Below, piece after piece: positions 26,569-33,320 of a stretch of DNA of 64,000 bases. The position numbers and the translations under genes are program-made. Within the stretch, counting starts at the first letter, position 1. Every line of letters starts with the position of its first letter. The notes under the pieces are model-generated. The model made no database searches, was not told where the DNA came from, and was given only the letters and a program-made list of their open reading frames with translations. Source of the stretch: Jeotgalibacillus salarius. GTDB taxonomy: Bacteria; Bacillota; Bacilli; Bacillales; Jeotgalibacillaceae. The stretch is from assembly GCF_004405125.1 (NCBI RefSeq), contig NZ_SORX01000003.1, forward strand, positions 184,128 to 248,127, given 5' to 3'.

Positions 26569-27004
26569 ATTCGTTCTGAAACAGGCTGCGTAATTCGAGC
26601 GGATTATGCACCAGGTCAGCAAGCGTATATTCATCCAGCACATCCAGGTATGCCTGCAGAGCTTTCGCCAGTGCATGCTTTAATCCGCAAACCGGAGAAA
26701 TCACACAGTGTCCTCCTCCAGGCTGGAAACATTCAACCAGTTCAAAATGATCTTCTGTTTTTTTTACCACTTGACCAATATTGATTTCTTCAGGGTTTTT
26801 CGCAAGACGAATACCGCCATTTCTCCCTCTGATCGTTTCAATCAGGCCCAGCTTCCCAAGTTCATGCGTCACCTTCATCAGATGATTTTTCGATATTTGA
26901 TAAGCATCCGCAATTTCCTGGATATTAGACAGCTCCTCTTTGTTTTTAGCACCTAAATAAATGAGTACACGCAGGGAGTAATCTGTATATAAAGTTAACT
27001 TCAT
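26567..27004 (-). CDS. nsrR: NO-sensing Rrf2-family repressor NsrR
   Basis: A 145-residue iron-sulfur regulator. The winged helix-turn-helix lies at residues 1-80 (MKLTLYTDYSLRVLIYLG, then ISKNHLMKVTHELGKLGLI). Three cysteines in the ECFQPGGGHCVISPVCGL block match the cluster ligands of NsrR (92/100/106 in B. subtilis). NO destroys the cluster and releases repression. The ATG at 27004 is used by relatives; a GTG nine bases upstream is less likely. It is divergent from hmp, and two NsrR-like operators lie between. Confidence 0.93.
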   Translation of the reverse strand: MKLTLYTDYSLRVLIYLGAKNKEELSNIQEIADAYQISKNHLMKVTHELGKLGLIETIRGRNGGIRLAKNPEEINIGQVVKKTEDHFELVECFQPGGGHCVISPVCGLKHALAKALQAYLDVLDEYTLADLVHNPLELRSLFQNE

Positions 27005-27092
27005 TAACCTCACCCTATTCTATATTGAGACCTTATTATACATGTAAAGACATCTGACTGCCAAAATGAAGTTTAGTTGTGTCTATTTTATT

Positions 27093-27162
27093 AAAGATGT
27101 ATTTTAAATATTGCTTTTAAATTCACAGACGTTATCATTAAGATATATTAAAAATACATCTT
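27093..27162. promoter_or_regulatory. two NsrR-like operators and the hmp promoter
   Basis: Site 1 is AAGATGTATTTTAAATATTG (27094-27113). Site 2 (27140-27162) is a near-perfect inverted repeat, AAGATATATT and AATACATCTT around AAA. Both fit the AT-rich NsrR motif of Bacillus. A candidate hmp promoter, TTCACA (27122-27127) with TATATT (27144-27149), is 16 bases apart, so site 2 covers the -10. Confidence 0.75.
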
Positions 27163-27178
27163 TAATGGAGTGAATGAT

Positions 27179-28384
27179 ATGTTATCTCAAAAAACGATCG
27201 ACACAGTCAAAGCCACAGTACCTGTACTTGAAGTCAAGGGTGTTGAAATCACCACACGTTTTTATGCCATGCTTTTCGAAGCCCATCCCGAGCTGTTAAA
27301 TATATTTAACCACGCTAACCAGAAGCAGGGTCGTCAGCAGACTGCACTTGCGAATACCGTTTATGCTGCAGCAGTGCATATTGATCAGCTTGAAGCCATT
27401 ATTCCTGCCGTTAAAAAAATTGCTCACAAACACCGCAGCCTTGGCGTATTGCCTGAGCACTATCCGATCGTTGGAGAGTATTTACTAAAAGCGATCAAAG
27501 ATGTACTCGGTGACGCAGCAACAGATGATATTTTAAACGCTTGGGGTGAAGCATATGGTGTGATCGCCGATGCATTTATTTCTATTGAAAAAGATATGTA
27601 CGACGAAGCATCTTCAATAGAAGGCGGCTGGGAAGGATTTAAAGACTTTACGATTGCGAAAAAGGAAAAAGAGAGCTCTTTGATTACTTCTTTCTATTTA
27701 AAACCTGTAGACAGTGAAAATCTTCCTGAATTTATGCCCGGCCAATACGTAACTGTACGCACACAGATTCCTGGTGACGAGTACATGTTAAACCGTCAGT
27801 ACAGCCTTTCAACTTCATATACACCGGATTACTACAGAATTTCTGTCAAAAAAGAAGCTGAGATGGACCCAAATGGACGCGTTTCAACTTTTCTTCATGA
27901 GGAATTAACTGAAGGCGATACGCTTGAGTTAAGCGTTCCAGTCGGAGACTTCTTCTGCAATATTCACGAAAATCAGCCCTTAACACTGATCAGCGGCGGG
28001 GTTGGTATTACACCTATGTACACGATGTTAAAATCAATTGCTGAAAAAAATACCGAGCGTCCTGTCACCTTCATTCACGCAGCACGTAACCAGGACGTTC
28101 GCGCATTTGGTGAAGATGTACAGGAAACTGTGTCTAAGCTGACCAACGGCAAAAGCTATATTGTCTACGAACAGGAAGGCCTTGACGGGGACTTTACCGG
28201 ATTTATTAACGCTGAAGTGCTGAAACAGGCAGCCAACCTTGATGGCGATTTCTTCGTCTGCGGACCAGTACCGTTCATGGAAGCCGTGATTCAATCCCTG
28301 ACTGCGATCGGTATCCCGGCTGAAAGAATTAACTTCGAATTTTTCGGCCCGGCCATGGCCATTAAAACAGAACAGAATGAGTAA
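27179..28384 (+). CDS. hmp: nitric oxide dioxygenase (flavohemoglobin)
   Basis: A 401-residue flavohemoglobin that converts NO and oxygen to nitrate with NAD(P)H. The globin domain (1-138) has Tyr29, Gln53 and the proximal His85, exactly the canonical numbering. It is followed by an FAD domain (RQYSLS near 200) and an NAD domain ([16 protein letters not shown]). GGAGTG lies before the ATG at 27179; the GTG at 27170 overlaps it. It is controlled from the NsrR sites upstream. Confidence 0.96.
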   Translation: MLSQKTIDTVKATVPVLEVKGVEITTRFYAMLFEAHPELLNIFNHANQKQGRQQTALANTVYAAAVHIDQLEAIIPAVKKIAHKHRSLGVLPEHYPIVGEYLLKAIKDVLGDAATDDILNAWGEAYGVIADAFISIEKDMYDEASSIEGGWEGFKDFTIAKKEKESSLITSFYLKPVDSENLPEFMPGQYVTVRTQIPGDEYMLNRQYSLSTSYTPDYYRISVKKEAEMDPNGRVSTFLHEELTEGDTLELSVPVGDFFCNIHENQPLTLISGGVGITPMYTMLKSIAEKNTERPVTFIHAARNQDVRAFGEDVQETVSKLTNGKSYIVYEQEGLDGDFTGFINAEVLKQAANLDGDFFVCGPVPFMEAVIQSLTAIGIPAERINFEFFGPAMAIKTEQNE

Positions 28385-28505
28385 TACCATTCTGTTAAAT
28401 TTAACTATTGGATCTGTTAAAGCTGTGCAAAAACAACATTAGGCTTTTACAAAGCTTGATTATTAAAATAGTATTGCTAAAAACAAAAATATCATAATGC
28501 TTAAT

Positions 28506-28548
28506 AAAGGAAATGGCACTGTTAAAATACAGAGCCATTTCCTTTTTG
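28506..28548 (+). terminator. hairpin terminator downstream of hmp
   Basis: AAAGGAAATGGCACTGT pairs with ACAGAGCCATTTCCTTT (one mismatch) around a 6-base loop, followed by T5. A shorter hairpin overlaps the hmp stop codon (AACAGAATG at 28371 with CATTCTGTT at 28388). Confidence 0.85.
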
Positions 28549-28582
28549 ATTACATCACAATTATTAAAAACTTAGGTTCATT

Positions 28583-28720
28583 GGAGCGTAAGGCGGTGAC
28601 TCCGGGAAGATAAGCCTGTCAGCTGAGACCCCGCAGGCTTGCCTAGGAGGCCATATCGGACCACAAAACGGTCCATCGATCCGGAAACCGGAAACCCTCT
28701 GCCTGAAGCGGAAATGAACC
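28583..28720 (+). repeat. dispersed GC-rich element, copy R3
   Basis: It begins GGAGCGTAAGGCGGTGACTC and contains CTGAGACCCCGCAGGC. It ends GCCTGAAGCGGAAATGAACC. Its middle holds an insertion-like stretch (GGACCACAAAACGGTCC) that copy R2 also carries (GGACCAAAAAACGGTCC). It lies 36 bases after the hmp-side terminator hairpin. The 28385-28842 spacer holds only this and the hairpins. Confidence 0.8.
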
Positions 28721-28842
28721 GGACTCCTTTCGAAGACTTTCTTCCATCAAAAGTGTTCTCCTCAGTTTACAAATTTAAAAATCCGCTAGGTGTCTCTTCT
28801 TTCATTTACTTACGATCTAGTGAGTGAAAGGAGGTGATCAAC

Positions 28843-29061
28843 ATGGCGAACATTTCAACAGATGATATCAGAATCAGATTACTTTTTGACGCAGGACTGA
28901 ACGAAGAAGGAAAGCCATTTACAAAACGTAAAACTTACAGCCGAATTCGTCTGAACGCAACAGCAGAACAGATGTATAACACTTCGGCAGCACTCGCTTC
29001 TCTGTCAAGCTACCAGCTGATCGAGATTGAGCGTGTAGAAACAGGTGCGGTCACACTTTAA
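28843..29061 (+). CDS. DUF1659 protein
   Basis: A 72-residue soluble protein of the DUF1659 family, usually found beside DUF2922 and YvrJ genes in Bacillales. It shows KTYSRIRLNATAEQMYNTSAAL in its middle (positions about 28-48), a beta-strand then helix pattern. An excellent ribosome site, AAAGGAGGTGATC, sits before the ATG at 28843. The function is unknown. It is followed after 31 bases by the DUF2922 gene. Confidence 0.85.
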   Translation: MANISTDDIRIRLLFDAGLNEEGKPFTKRKTYSRIRLNATAEQMYNTSAALASLSSYQLIEIERVETGAVTL

Positions 29062-29092
29062 TTTAACATTACTCTAGAAAGGAGGAACTTGT

Positions 29093-29314
29093 ATGAACAA
29101 AACGTTAGAACTCATTTTCATTACAGCTGAAGGTGGCAGCGCCTCTTTAACAGTGGATTCACCTGTTGAGCCGGTTGTTCCGTCAGCTGTTCAGGCTGCA
29201 ATGCAGACTGTCATTGACGAAAATATGTTTCTTTCTCCATCAGGAGCACTGACAGGGGTAAAAAGCGCGCGGGTTGTATCCAGAGGTGTTGAAGCAGTTG
29301 ATTTAGAAGTATAA
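29093..29314 (+). CDS. DUF2922 protein
   Basis: A 73-residue protein of the DUF2922 family: short beta-rich N-terminus (TLELIFITAEGGSASLTVD), helix (VQAAMQTVIDENMF), then a beta hairpin (GVKSARVVSRGVEAVDLEV). It partners the DUF1659 gene upstream, with AAAGGAGGAAC before its start. The family's function is unknown. Confidence 0.85.
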   Translation: MNKTLELIFITAEGGSASLTVDSPVEPVVPSAVQAAMQTVIDENMFLSPSGALTGVKSARVVSRGVEAVDLEV

Positions 29315-29321
29315 AAAGATG

Positions 29322-29352
29322 AAGCGGTCAGCTCAGGCTGATCGCTTTTTTA
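29322..29352 (+). terminator. terminator between DUF2922 and yvrJ
   Basis: AAGCGGTCAG pairs with CTGATCGCTT (one G-T pair) around a 6-base loop, followed by T6. yvrJ would depend on read-through or an own promoter. Confidence 0.85.
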
Positions 29353-29377
29353 ACTCATATCGAAAGGAGCTGAAAGA

Positions 29378-29515
29378 ATGGAACAGTGGATTTCTTTCAT
29401 TAGTGATGTCGGCTTTCCAATTATTGTGACGCTATACCTGCTTCACAGAATTGAAGCCAAGTTATAAGCAGTCATTCAATCCATTCACGGTTTAACAGAA
29501 GCCGGTCATAGCTAG
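29378..29515 (+). pseudogene. yvrJ: yvrJ with a premature stop codon
   Basis: AAAGGAGCTGAAAGA precedes an ATG that opens a typical YvrJ protein (MEQWISFISDVGFPIIVTL and so on). After 29 residues a TAA at 29465-29467 interrupts it, directly after EAKL. The same frame then continues AVIQSIHGLTEAGHS to a TAG at 29513, giving the usual length of about 45. A single base change from GAA would explain the stop. The membrane helix is intact, so a 29-residue peptide might still work. In B. subtilis yvrJ lies in the SigO regulon. Confidence 0.7.
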
Positions 29516-29520
29516 AAAAA

Positions 29521-29557
29521 AAAAGAACCTGAGGCATCGTGGCCTCAGGTTCTTTTT
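29521..29557. terminator. bidirectional terminator
   Basis: AAAAGAACCTGAGGC pairs perfectly with GCCTCAGGTTCTTTT around a 6-base loop, with A/T runs on both sides. It serves yvrJ and the convergent 59-residue gene. Confidence 0.92.
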
Positions 29558-29736
29558 CATTTTTCATCGGGAGCCTTATACCATCCCATCTTCGTCCATA
29601 GCAGGTAATAAGCAAAAGCAAATACTGCGGCTGCGACGATATTGACTGGAAATAGTACTTCTCCATTTTGAATCAGATCAAATATTCCGAGCAGGCTGAA
29701 AACGATGATGAATACGCCCATTGCCCGTTTCTTCAT
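29557..29736 (-). CDS. 59-residue two-helix membrane protein
   Basis: The sequence begins MKKRAMGVFIIVFSLLGIF and ends KAPDEK, with hydrophobic helices at about 6-22 and 30-48. Its ATG overlaps the stop codon of the upstream 62-residue membrane gene in ATGA, and its stop lies at the base of the terminator stem. This end-to-end fit argues for a real gene. I do not recognise a family. Confidence 0.7.
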   Translation of the reverse strand: MKKRAMGVFIIVFSLLGIFDLIQNGEVLFPVNIVAAAVFAFAYYLLWTKMGWYKAPDEK

Positions 29737-29921
29737 TCCTGATCCTTCTTTTTCCTTTTTAATTCAAAGTACCACATGAGCATTGTAAAGAAGAATCCGA
29801 AAAGAACAGATTGAACCGCATTTGGCCCCCAGTTAATCTGATCAGCCAGCGCCAGGTCCCACAGCATAGAAAATACAAAATAAATGACAGTGTAAATGAC
29901 AAAACGAATAATAAAAGACAA
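29733..29921 (-). CDS. 62-residue two-helix membrane protein
   Basis: It has hydrophobic helices at about 4-24 and 36-54 and a basic Lys-rich tail (ELKRKKKDQE). It is translationally coupled to the 59-residue gene by a 4-base overlap, so the two small proteins may act together in the membrane. A weak AGGGG site precedes the start. No family is recognised. Confidence 0.7.
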   Translation of the reverse strand: MSFIIRFVIYTVIYFVFSMLWDLALADQINWGPNAVQSVLFGFFFTMLMWYFELKRKKKDQE

Positions 29922-30025
29922 ATTTGACGCCCCTTTTTTCCAATCTTTTGAAACCTATCGCGATGTTATTCGTATATAAGCTAACAACAGTATGACATAT
30001 ATAAACTTAAATGAGGAGGGTGAAC

Positions 30026-30334
30026 ATGCCTGTCTGTCAAAATTGCAATTACAAGTGGACATATAGTGAAACATTAAAAAGATCTGTTTTTATAGGACCT
30101 AATGGCGCAAAATGCCCTGACTGTAATGAGAAGCAGTATCCAACTACCCGCTCGAGACAAAAATGGGGCGTACTTGCTGGACTGATACCAGTTTTAATGA
30201 TCATCATAACCGGGATGATATTAGATTTTGCTTGGCCTGTCGCATTGTTTATAGCTTTAGTCGCTGCTATTTTAGTTATAACTCTCTTACCATTCACTTT
30301 CGACCTATCAAATGAAAACGAACCGCTTTGGTGA
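30026..30334 (+). CDS. CXXC-20-CXXC-type small membrane protein
   Basis: A 102-residue protein. An N-terminal zinc-ribbon has CQNC at residues 4-7 and CPDC about 23 residues later, with the KWTYSETLKRS segment between; this is the pattern of the TIGR04104 cxxc_20_cxxc family. Two membrane helices follow (about 50-68 and 72-92). GAGGAGGG precedes the ATG at 30026. The function is unknown. Confidence 0.75.
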   Translation: MPVCQNCNYKWTYSETLKRSVFIGPNGAKCPDCNEKQYPTTRSRQKWGVLAGLIPVLMIIITGMILDFAWPVALFIALVAAILVITLLPFTFDLSNENEPLW

Positions 30335-30371
30335 TTTTATTCCTGCTTAAGCAGATTGATCAACTGTAGCT

Positions 30372-31217
30372 TTATCTTCTTTTCCGTCCAAACAGTACCT
30401 CGACATCTAATGTCATTTCCGTTTCTTGTTTCGCTTTAAATGAGGTCACCTTTTCCGGATCCGCACTCCAGCTCAACGGCGTCATATTTACCAGTGCTTC
30501 AATGGCCTTACGATCAAGTTTTTGCGTAACTGTGACAGTGATTTTATGAAACACATCGAACTGTTCATAAAAAGCAGATACAGTCTCATCGTTTTCATAA
30601 TGATCCCCAAAATAATGATTGCGCAATTCCTTTAAATAGCCTGCTCCTGGAACGATCTTGATCACTTCTCCGGCATTTTTTAGAAGTCGATTAAATTCCT
30701 GATAATTCGCAGGTGACAGGATATTTAAAATATAATCAACAGTTCCGGCTTCTACCGGAGCTCTCGCCAAATCAGCTGTAATCCACAGCGGCTGATCGTA
30801 ATGACGGGCAGCTAACTGGATGCCATCTTTCGCAAGGTCAATCCCCACTCCAGTAAATCCTTCAAGTTCACCTGTAATATGTGCTAAATGAGTCCCCTCA
30901 CCGCAACCCGCATCCAGGATGATACCCGCTTCACGCTCCTTCAAATGGGTAATTACTTCATTTATGGCTGGTTTAAAAAACTCAGCTTCACTCATTAAAT
31001 AATGCCTTGATTCAAATAGATCCTTTGTATATTTAGTTTTTAAATTTTTTGTCAGCAAATGTAATGATCCATTTTTAGCGAAATCAAACTGGTGATTTTC
31101 TGAACAGGTCAGTGATAATGACTGTTCTGTGAGTTTTTTTCTGCAGATTGGGCAAAGTAAATAAGGAAATTCTTCATTCACTCTTAATGCAGCAGCCTCT
31201 CTTTTTTTTAATTTCAT
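30372..31217 (-). CDS. rlmA: 23S rRNA (guanine-N1)-methyltransferase RlmA
   Basis: A 281-residue SAM-dependent enzyme expected to methylate G748 (Gram-positive RlmA-II) or G745 in helix 35 of 23S rRNA. An N-terminal zinc finger has CPIC, then C...H (LTCSENHQFDFAKNG). The SAM motif I is IILDAGCGEGTH near residue 97. The family segment SRHYLMSEAEFFKP links the two. Related enzymes (TlrB) give tylosin/mycinosyl-macrolide resistance, so it can shift macrolide sensitivity. It is monocistronic. Confidence 0.87.
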   Translation of the reverse strand: MKLKKREAAALRVNEEFPYLLCPICRKKLTEQSLSLTCSENHQFDFAKNGSLHLLTKNLKTKYTKDLFESRHYLMSEAEFFKPAINEVITHLKEREAGIILDAGCGEGTHLAHITGELEGFTGVGIDLAKDGIQLAARHYDQPLWITADLARAPVEAGTVDYILNILSPANYQEFNRLLKNAGEVIKIVPGAGYLKELRNHYFGDHYENDETVSAFYEQFDVFHKITVTVTQKLDRKAIEALVNMTPLSWSADPEKVTSFKAKQETEMTLDVEVLFGRKRR

Positions 31218-31364
31218 TCATTTACGCTCCGTTCACTTTTCTAGTTTCCTCTATCATAACAAAAACCGAACTTTTTCTTATTTCATTTAATGATAGATGT
31301 GACAAATGTTTGTCCTGTTGAATAGCGGGTAAATTAAAAACAAAATCCTAAGGAGTGTTTTACA

Positions 31365-31556
31365 ATGGAAAACAAGCATCAGGATTTCGGTGAGAAAGTA
31401 AAAGATGCTGTAAACAAAATCACTGGAAAAGATGAAAAGAAGAATGCTAACAATCACGAGCACGACGATCCGTTGTTGAAAAATAAGCTCCACGAAGCAA
31501 AAACAAAAGGACTGGTCAGAGACGATTCAGGAATTACGAAGAATAACAGTATATAA
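31365..31556 (+). CDS. small hydrophilic protein
   Basis: A 63-residue, highly charged, probably disordered protein with FGEKVKDAVNKITGKDEKK near the start and a HEHDD cluster in the middle. AAGGAGTG lies before the ATG, and a strong terminator follows at once. Composition resembles small stress proteins (CsbD-like), but I see no true family match. Confidence 0.65.
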   Translation: MENKHQDFGEKVKDAVNKITGKDEKKNANNHEHDDPLLKNKLHEAKTKGLVRDDSGITKNNSI

Positions 31557-31560
31557 TGAG

Positions 31561-31603
31561 AAACTGTCTGTAAAGCCCCCGTGCTGATCAGACAGTTTTT
31601 TTA
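31561..31603 (+). terminator. terminator of the small hydrophilic gene
   Basis: AAACTGTCTG pairs with CAGACAGTTT around an 18-base loop, followed by T7. Confidence 0.85.
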
Positions 31604-31646
31604 TTGGAGATGATAAAAAGTAAATACTGGTGTCAGACGAATAAAG

Positions 31647-31786
31647 TTACACACATATCATGGAGTTATTCACATACTTTATGCACATATCCACTAAAAA
31701 GCCTGAATTTACAGGGTAAGTCGCGAATTGTTGTCCACATGTGGATGACTTAATTATACGGATTATAGAACTGAGGCTGTGGATAA
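31647..31786. promoter_or_regulatory. cluster of DnaA boxes
   Basis: Matches to TTATNCACA are exact at 31666-31674 (TTATTCACA), at 31679-31687 (TTATGCACA) and, on the minus strand, at 31778-31786 (TTATCCACA). One-mismatch boxes are at 31647-31655, 31731-31739 and (minus) 31740-31748; the last two abut as an inverted pair, TTGTCCACATGTGGATGA. A two-mismatch box is at 31687-31695. Seven boxes in 140 bp resembles the DnaA-box clusters of the B. subtilis chromosome that hold DnaA away from the origin. Confidence 0.7.
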
Positions 31787-31804
31787 TAATCGTCTATAAC
31801 AGAC

Positions 31805-31838
31805 GAAGAGGATAAGACACATTTGTCTCATCCTCTTC
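31805..31838. repeat. hairpin shared with copy R1
   Basis: GAAGAGGATAAGACA pairs with TGTCTCATCCTCTTC (one mismatch) around a 4-base loop. The arm sequence matches the terminator at 8111-8148. There is no T run here, so it is probably part of the repeat unit R4. Confidence 0.7.
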
Positions 31839-31889
31839 ATTCCAGCATTTATGAAATAGCTATATTAAAGACTACTTAAGCTGCTGATT

Positions 31890-31950
31890 GGAGCGTAAGC
31901 AGTGACTCCTGCGTTCGGCCGCGAAAAGCATCCGCCTGATGCGGAAATCA
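31890..31950 (+). repeat. dispersed GC-rich element, short copy R4
   Basis: It begins GGAGCGTAAGCAGTGACTCC and ends CCGCCTGATGCGGAAATCA. At 61 bases it lacks the GAGACCCCGCAGG centre, so it looks like an internally deleted copy. With the DnaA-box cluster and hairpin it accounts for the 31557-31976 spacer. Confidence 0.72.
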
Positions 31951-31976
31951 TTAGCCAACTTTGTCAGAACCAAAGA

Positions 31977-33017
31977 TTAAATATTTTTAGCAAGTTCACG
32001 ATTTTTTTCTTTGAACACATCATTATGTGAAGACACCATTGCAGCAGCCCCGGCATCAGGCGTAATATAGCGCTTCGCCTCGTTCACCGCATTAGCAGCA
32101 TCATGAAATGCCCCCATCAGTAAATTCAGCTTCCCGTCATGCTTGGAAATATCACCAGCAGCATAAAGGCCCGGCACACTTGAGCTTCCACTTGATTCGG
32201 TTTTAATAAAATAATCATCCACCATCTCAATTGGCAGTGCGCTGTTCTTAATCAGTGACGCATCAATTTCATAGCCGTGATTGATAATGACATCGTCTAC
32301 TTCCAAAGAACTTAATTCATTTGTAATGCTATGCGTCAGTTCAACGCGATCAATGCCATCATGCGCCTCGTTTGCATGCAGCTTTGTAATTTGAGTATTC
32401 AGCAGACATTCAGCCGTACTGCTCATCAGCTGACCAATCTGCGCTTCATGTCCTTTGAAGTTACAGCTTCGGTGCGTAATATAGACTTTCTTAGCGATTG
32501 GCTCAAGCTCGTTAGCCCAGTCAATTGCTGTATTACCTCCACCTGAAATCAGAACCGTTTTATCCTTAAATTTCTTAAGGGATTGCACAGTGTAATGAAG
32601 ATTAGTGACTTCAAAGCGCTCTGCCCCTTCAATCTGCAGTTTTTGCGGGTTTAAAATACCACTTCCAACTGCTACGATAACAGTTTTTGAAATATGTAAA
32701 TTACCGCTGGCAGTCTGCACTTCAAAGTGACCGCTTTCATTTTTACGGATAGATTCAACCTTCTCATTCAGAAAGACAGATGGGTTAAAAGTCAGTCCCT
32801 GTTCAATCATTTGCTCAACCATTTTTGCACCCGTGACCGGAGGCATACCTCCTGCATCCCAGATCATTTTTTCAGGATAAACATTTACTTTACCGCCTAA
32901 ATGCGGCTGATATTCAAGAATATTCACTTTCATGCCACGCAGTCCACTATAAAAAGCTGAATATAGCCCCGCTGGCCCTCCACCGATAATTGTCACATCA
33001 AATAAATTTTTATGCAT
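31977..33017 (-). CDS. ferredoxin/flavodoxin-NADP reductase (YcgT/YumC type)
   Basis: A 346-residue thioredoxin-reductase-like FNR that passes electrons between NADPH and ferredoxin or flavodoxin. The FAD motif is IIGGGPAGLYSAFYSGLRG near residue 8, the NADPH motif ISGGGNTAIDWANELE near 160, and the FAD closing motif GLYAAGDISKHDGK near 290. The CXXC of true thioredoxin reductases is absent. The ATG at 33017 is behind AGGAGTG. A Fur box upstream agrees with B. subtilis ycgT, an iron-starvation gene. Confidence 0.87.
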   Translation of the reverse strand: MHKNLFDVTIIGGGPAGLYSAFYSGLRGMKVNILEYQPHLGGKVNVYPEKMIWDAGGMPPVTGAKMVEQMIEQGLTFNPSVFLNEKVESIRKNESGHFEVQTASGNLHISKTVIVAVGSGILNPQKLQIEGAERFEVTNLHYTVQSLKKFKDKTVLISGGGNTAIDWANELEPIAKKVYITHRSCNFKGHEAQIGQLMSSTAECLLNTQITKLHANEAHDGIDRVELTHSITNELSSLEVDDVIINHGYEIDASLIKNSALPIEMVDDYFIKTESSGSSSVPGLYAAGDISKHDGKLNLLMGAFHDAANAVNEAKRYITPDAGAAAMVSSHNDVFKEKNRELAKNI

Positions 33018-33071
33018 GATCTTCACTCCTGATTTTCAATTAAAATCTCCCGTGAACATTGATATACAAGC

Positions 33072-33092
33072 AAATGATTCTCATTCTCATTT
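33072..33092 (-). promoter_or_regulatory. Fur box
   Basis: On the minus strand the 21 bases read AATGAGAATGAGAATCATT in the core, matching the Fur motif (TGATAATNATTATCA with GAGAAT half-sites). It lies 55-75 bases before the ferredoxin reductase start codon. Confidence 0.78.
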
Positions 33093-33168
33093 AAATTCCT
33101 TCTTTATTGTAGCATATGTATCAGAGAAATTACATTGACAATTTTATTTTGGGTAGATTCGGAAGTTT

Positions 33169-33260
33169 TTGTTAGTACTTGGTGGGGTTTTGATTAGTGG
33201 ACTCTTACTTTTGACAGTTCAACTTCCTGATTTGTCAGTTGAAATTATATTTTGTGTGGT
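33169..33260 (+). repeat. roughly 21-bp array D
   Basis: AGT cores (TTAGT, TTAGT, CAGTT, CAGTT) lie at 33174, 33196, 33216 and 33237, with a weaker unit near 33258; steps are 22, 20, 21 and 21. It is the least regular array. It lies between the ferredoxin reductase promoter and the phosphotransferase terminator. Confidence 0.5.
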
Positions 33261-33284
33261 TTATTACTATGTATATATTTTCAC

Positions 33285-33319
33285 CAAAAAATCCAGGCAC
33301 CCTCTCAGGTACCTGGATT
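33285..33319 (-). terminator. terminator of the phosphotransferase gene
   Basis: AATCCAGG-ACC pairs with GGT-CCTGGATT (one internal mismatch), with T6 on the minus strand. Confidence 0.85.
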
Positions 33320-33320
33320 G

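Noticed and set aside
28639-28827. Open frame inside and after repeat R3
   Set aside because: It lies within a non-coding repeat, has no ribosome site and overlaps the ribosome site of the DUF1659 gene.
31740-31786. Replication origin at the DnaA-box cluster
   Set aside because: No dnaA/dnaN or other initiation gene is near and no clear AT-rich unwinding tract adjoins, so a titration or regulatory cluster is more probable.
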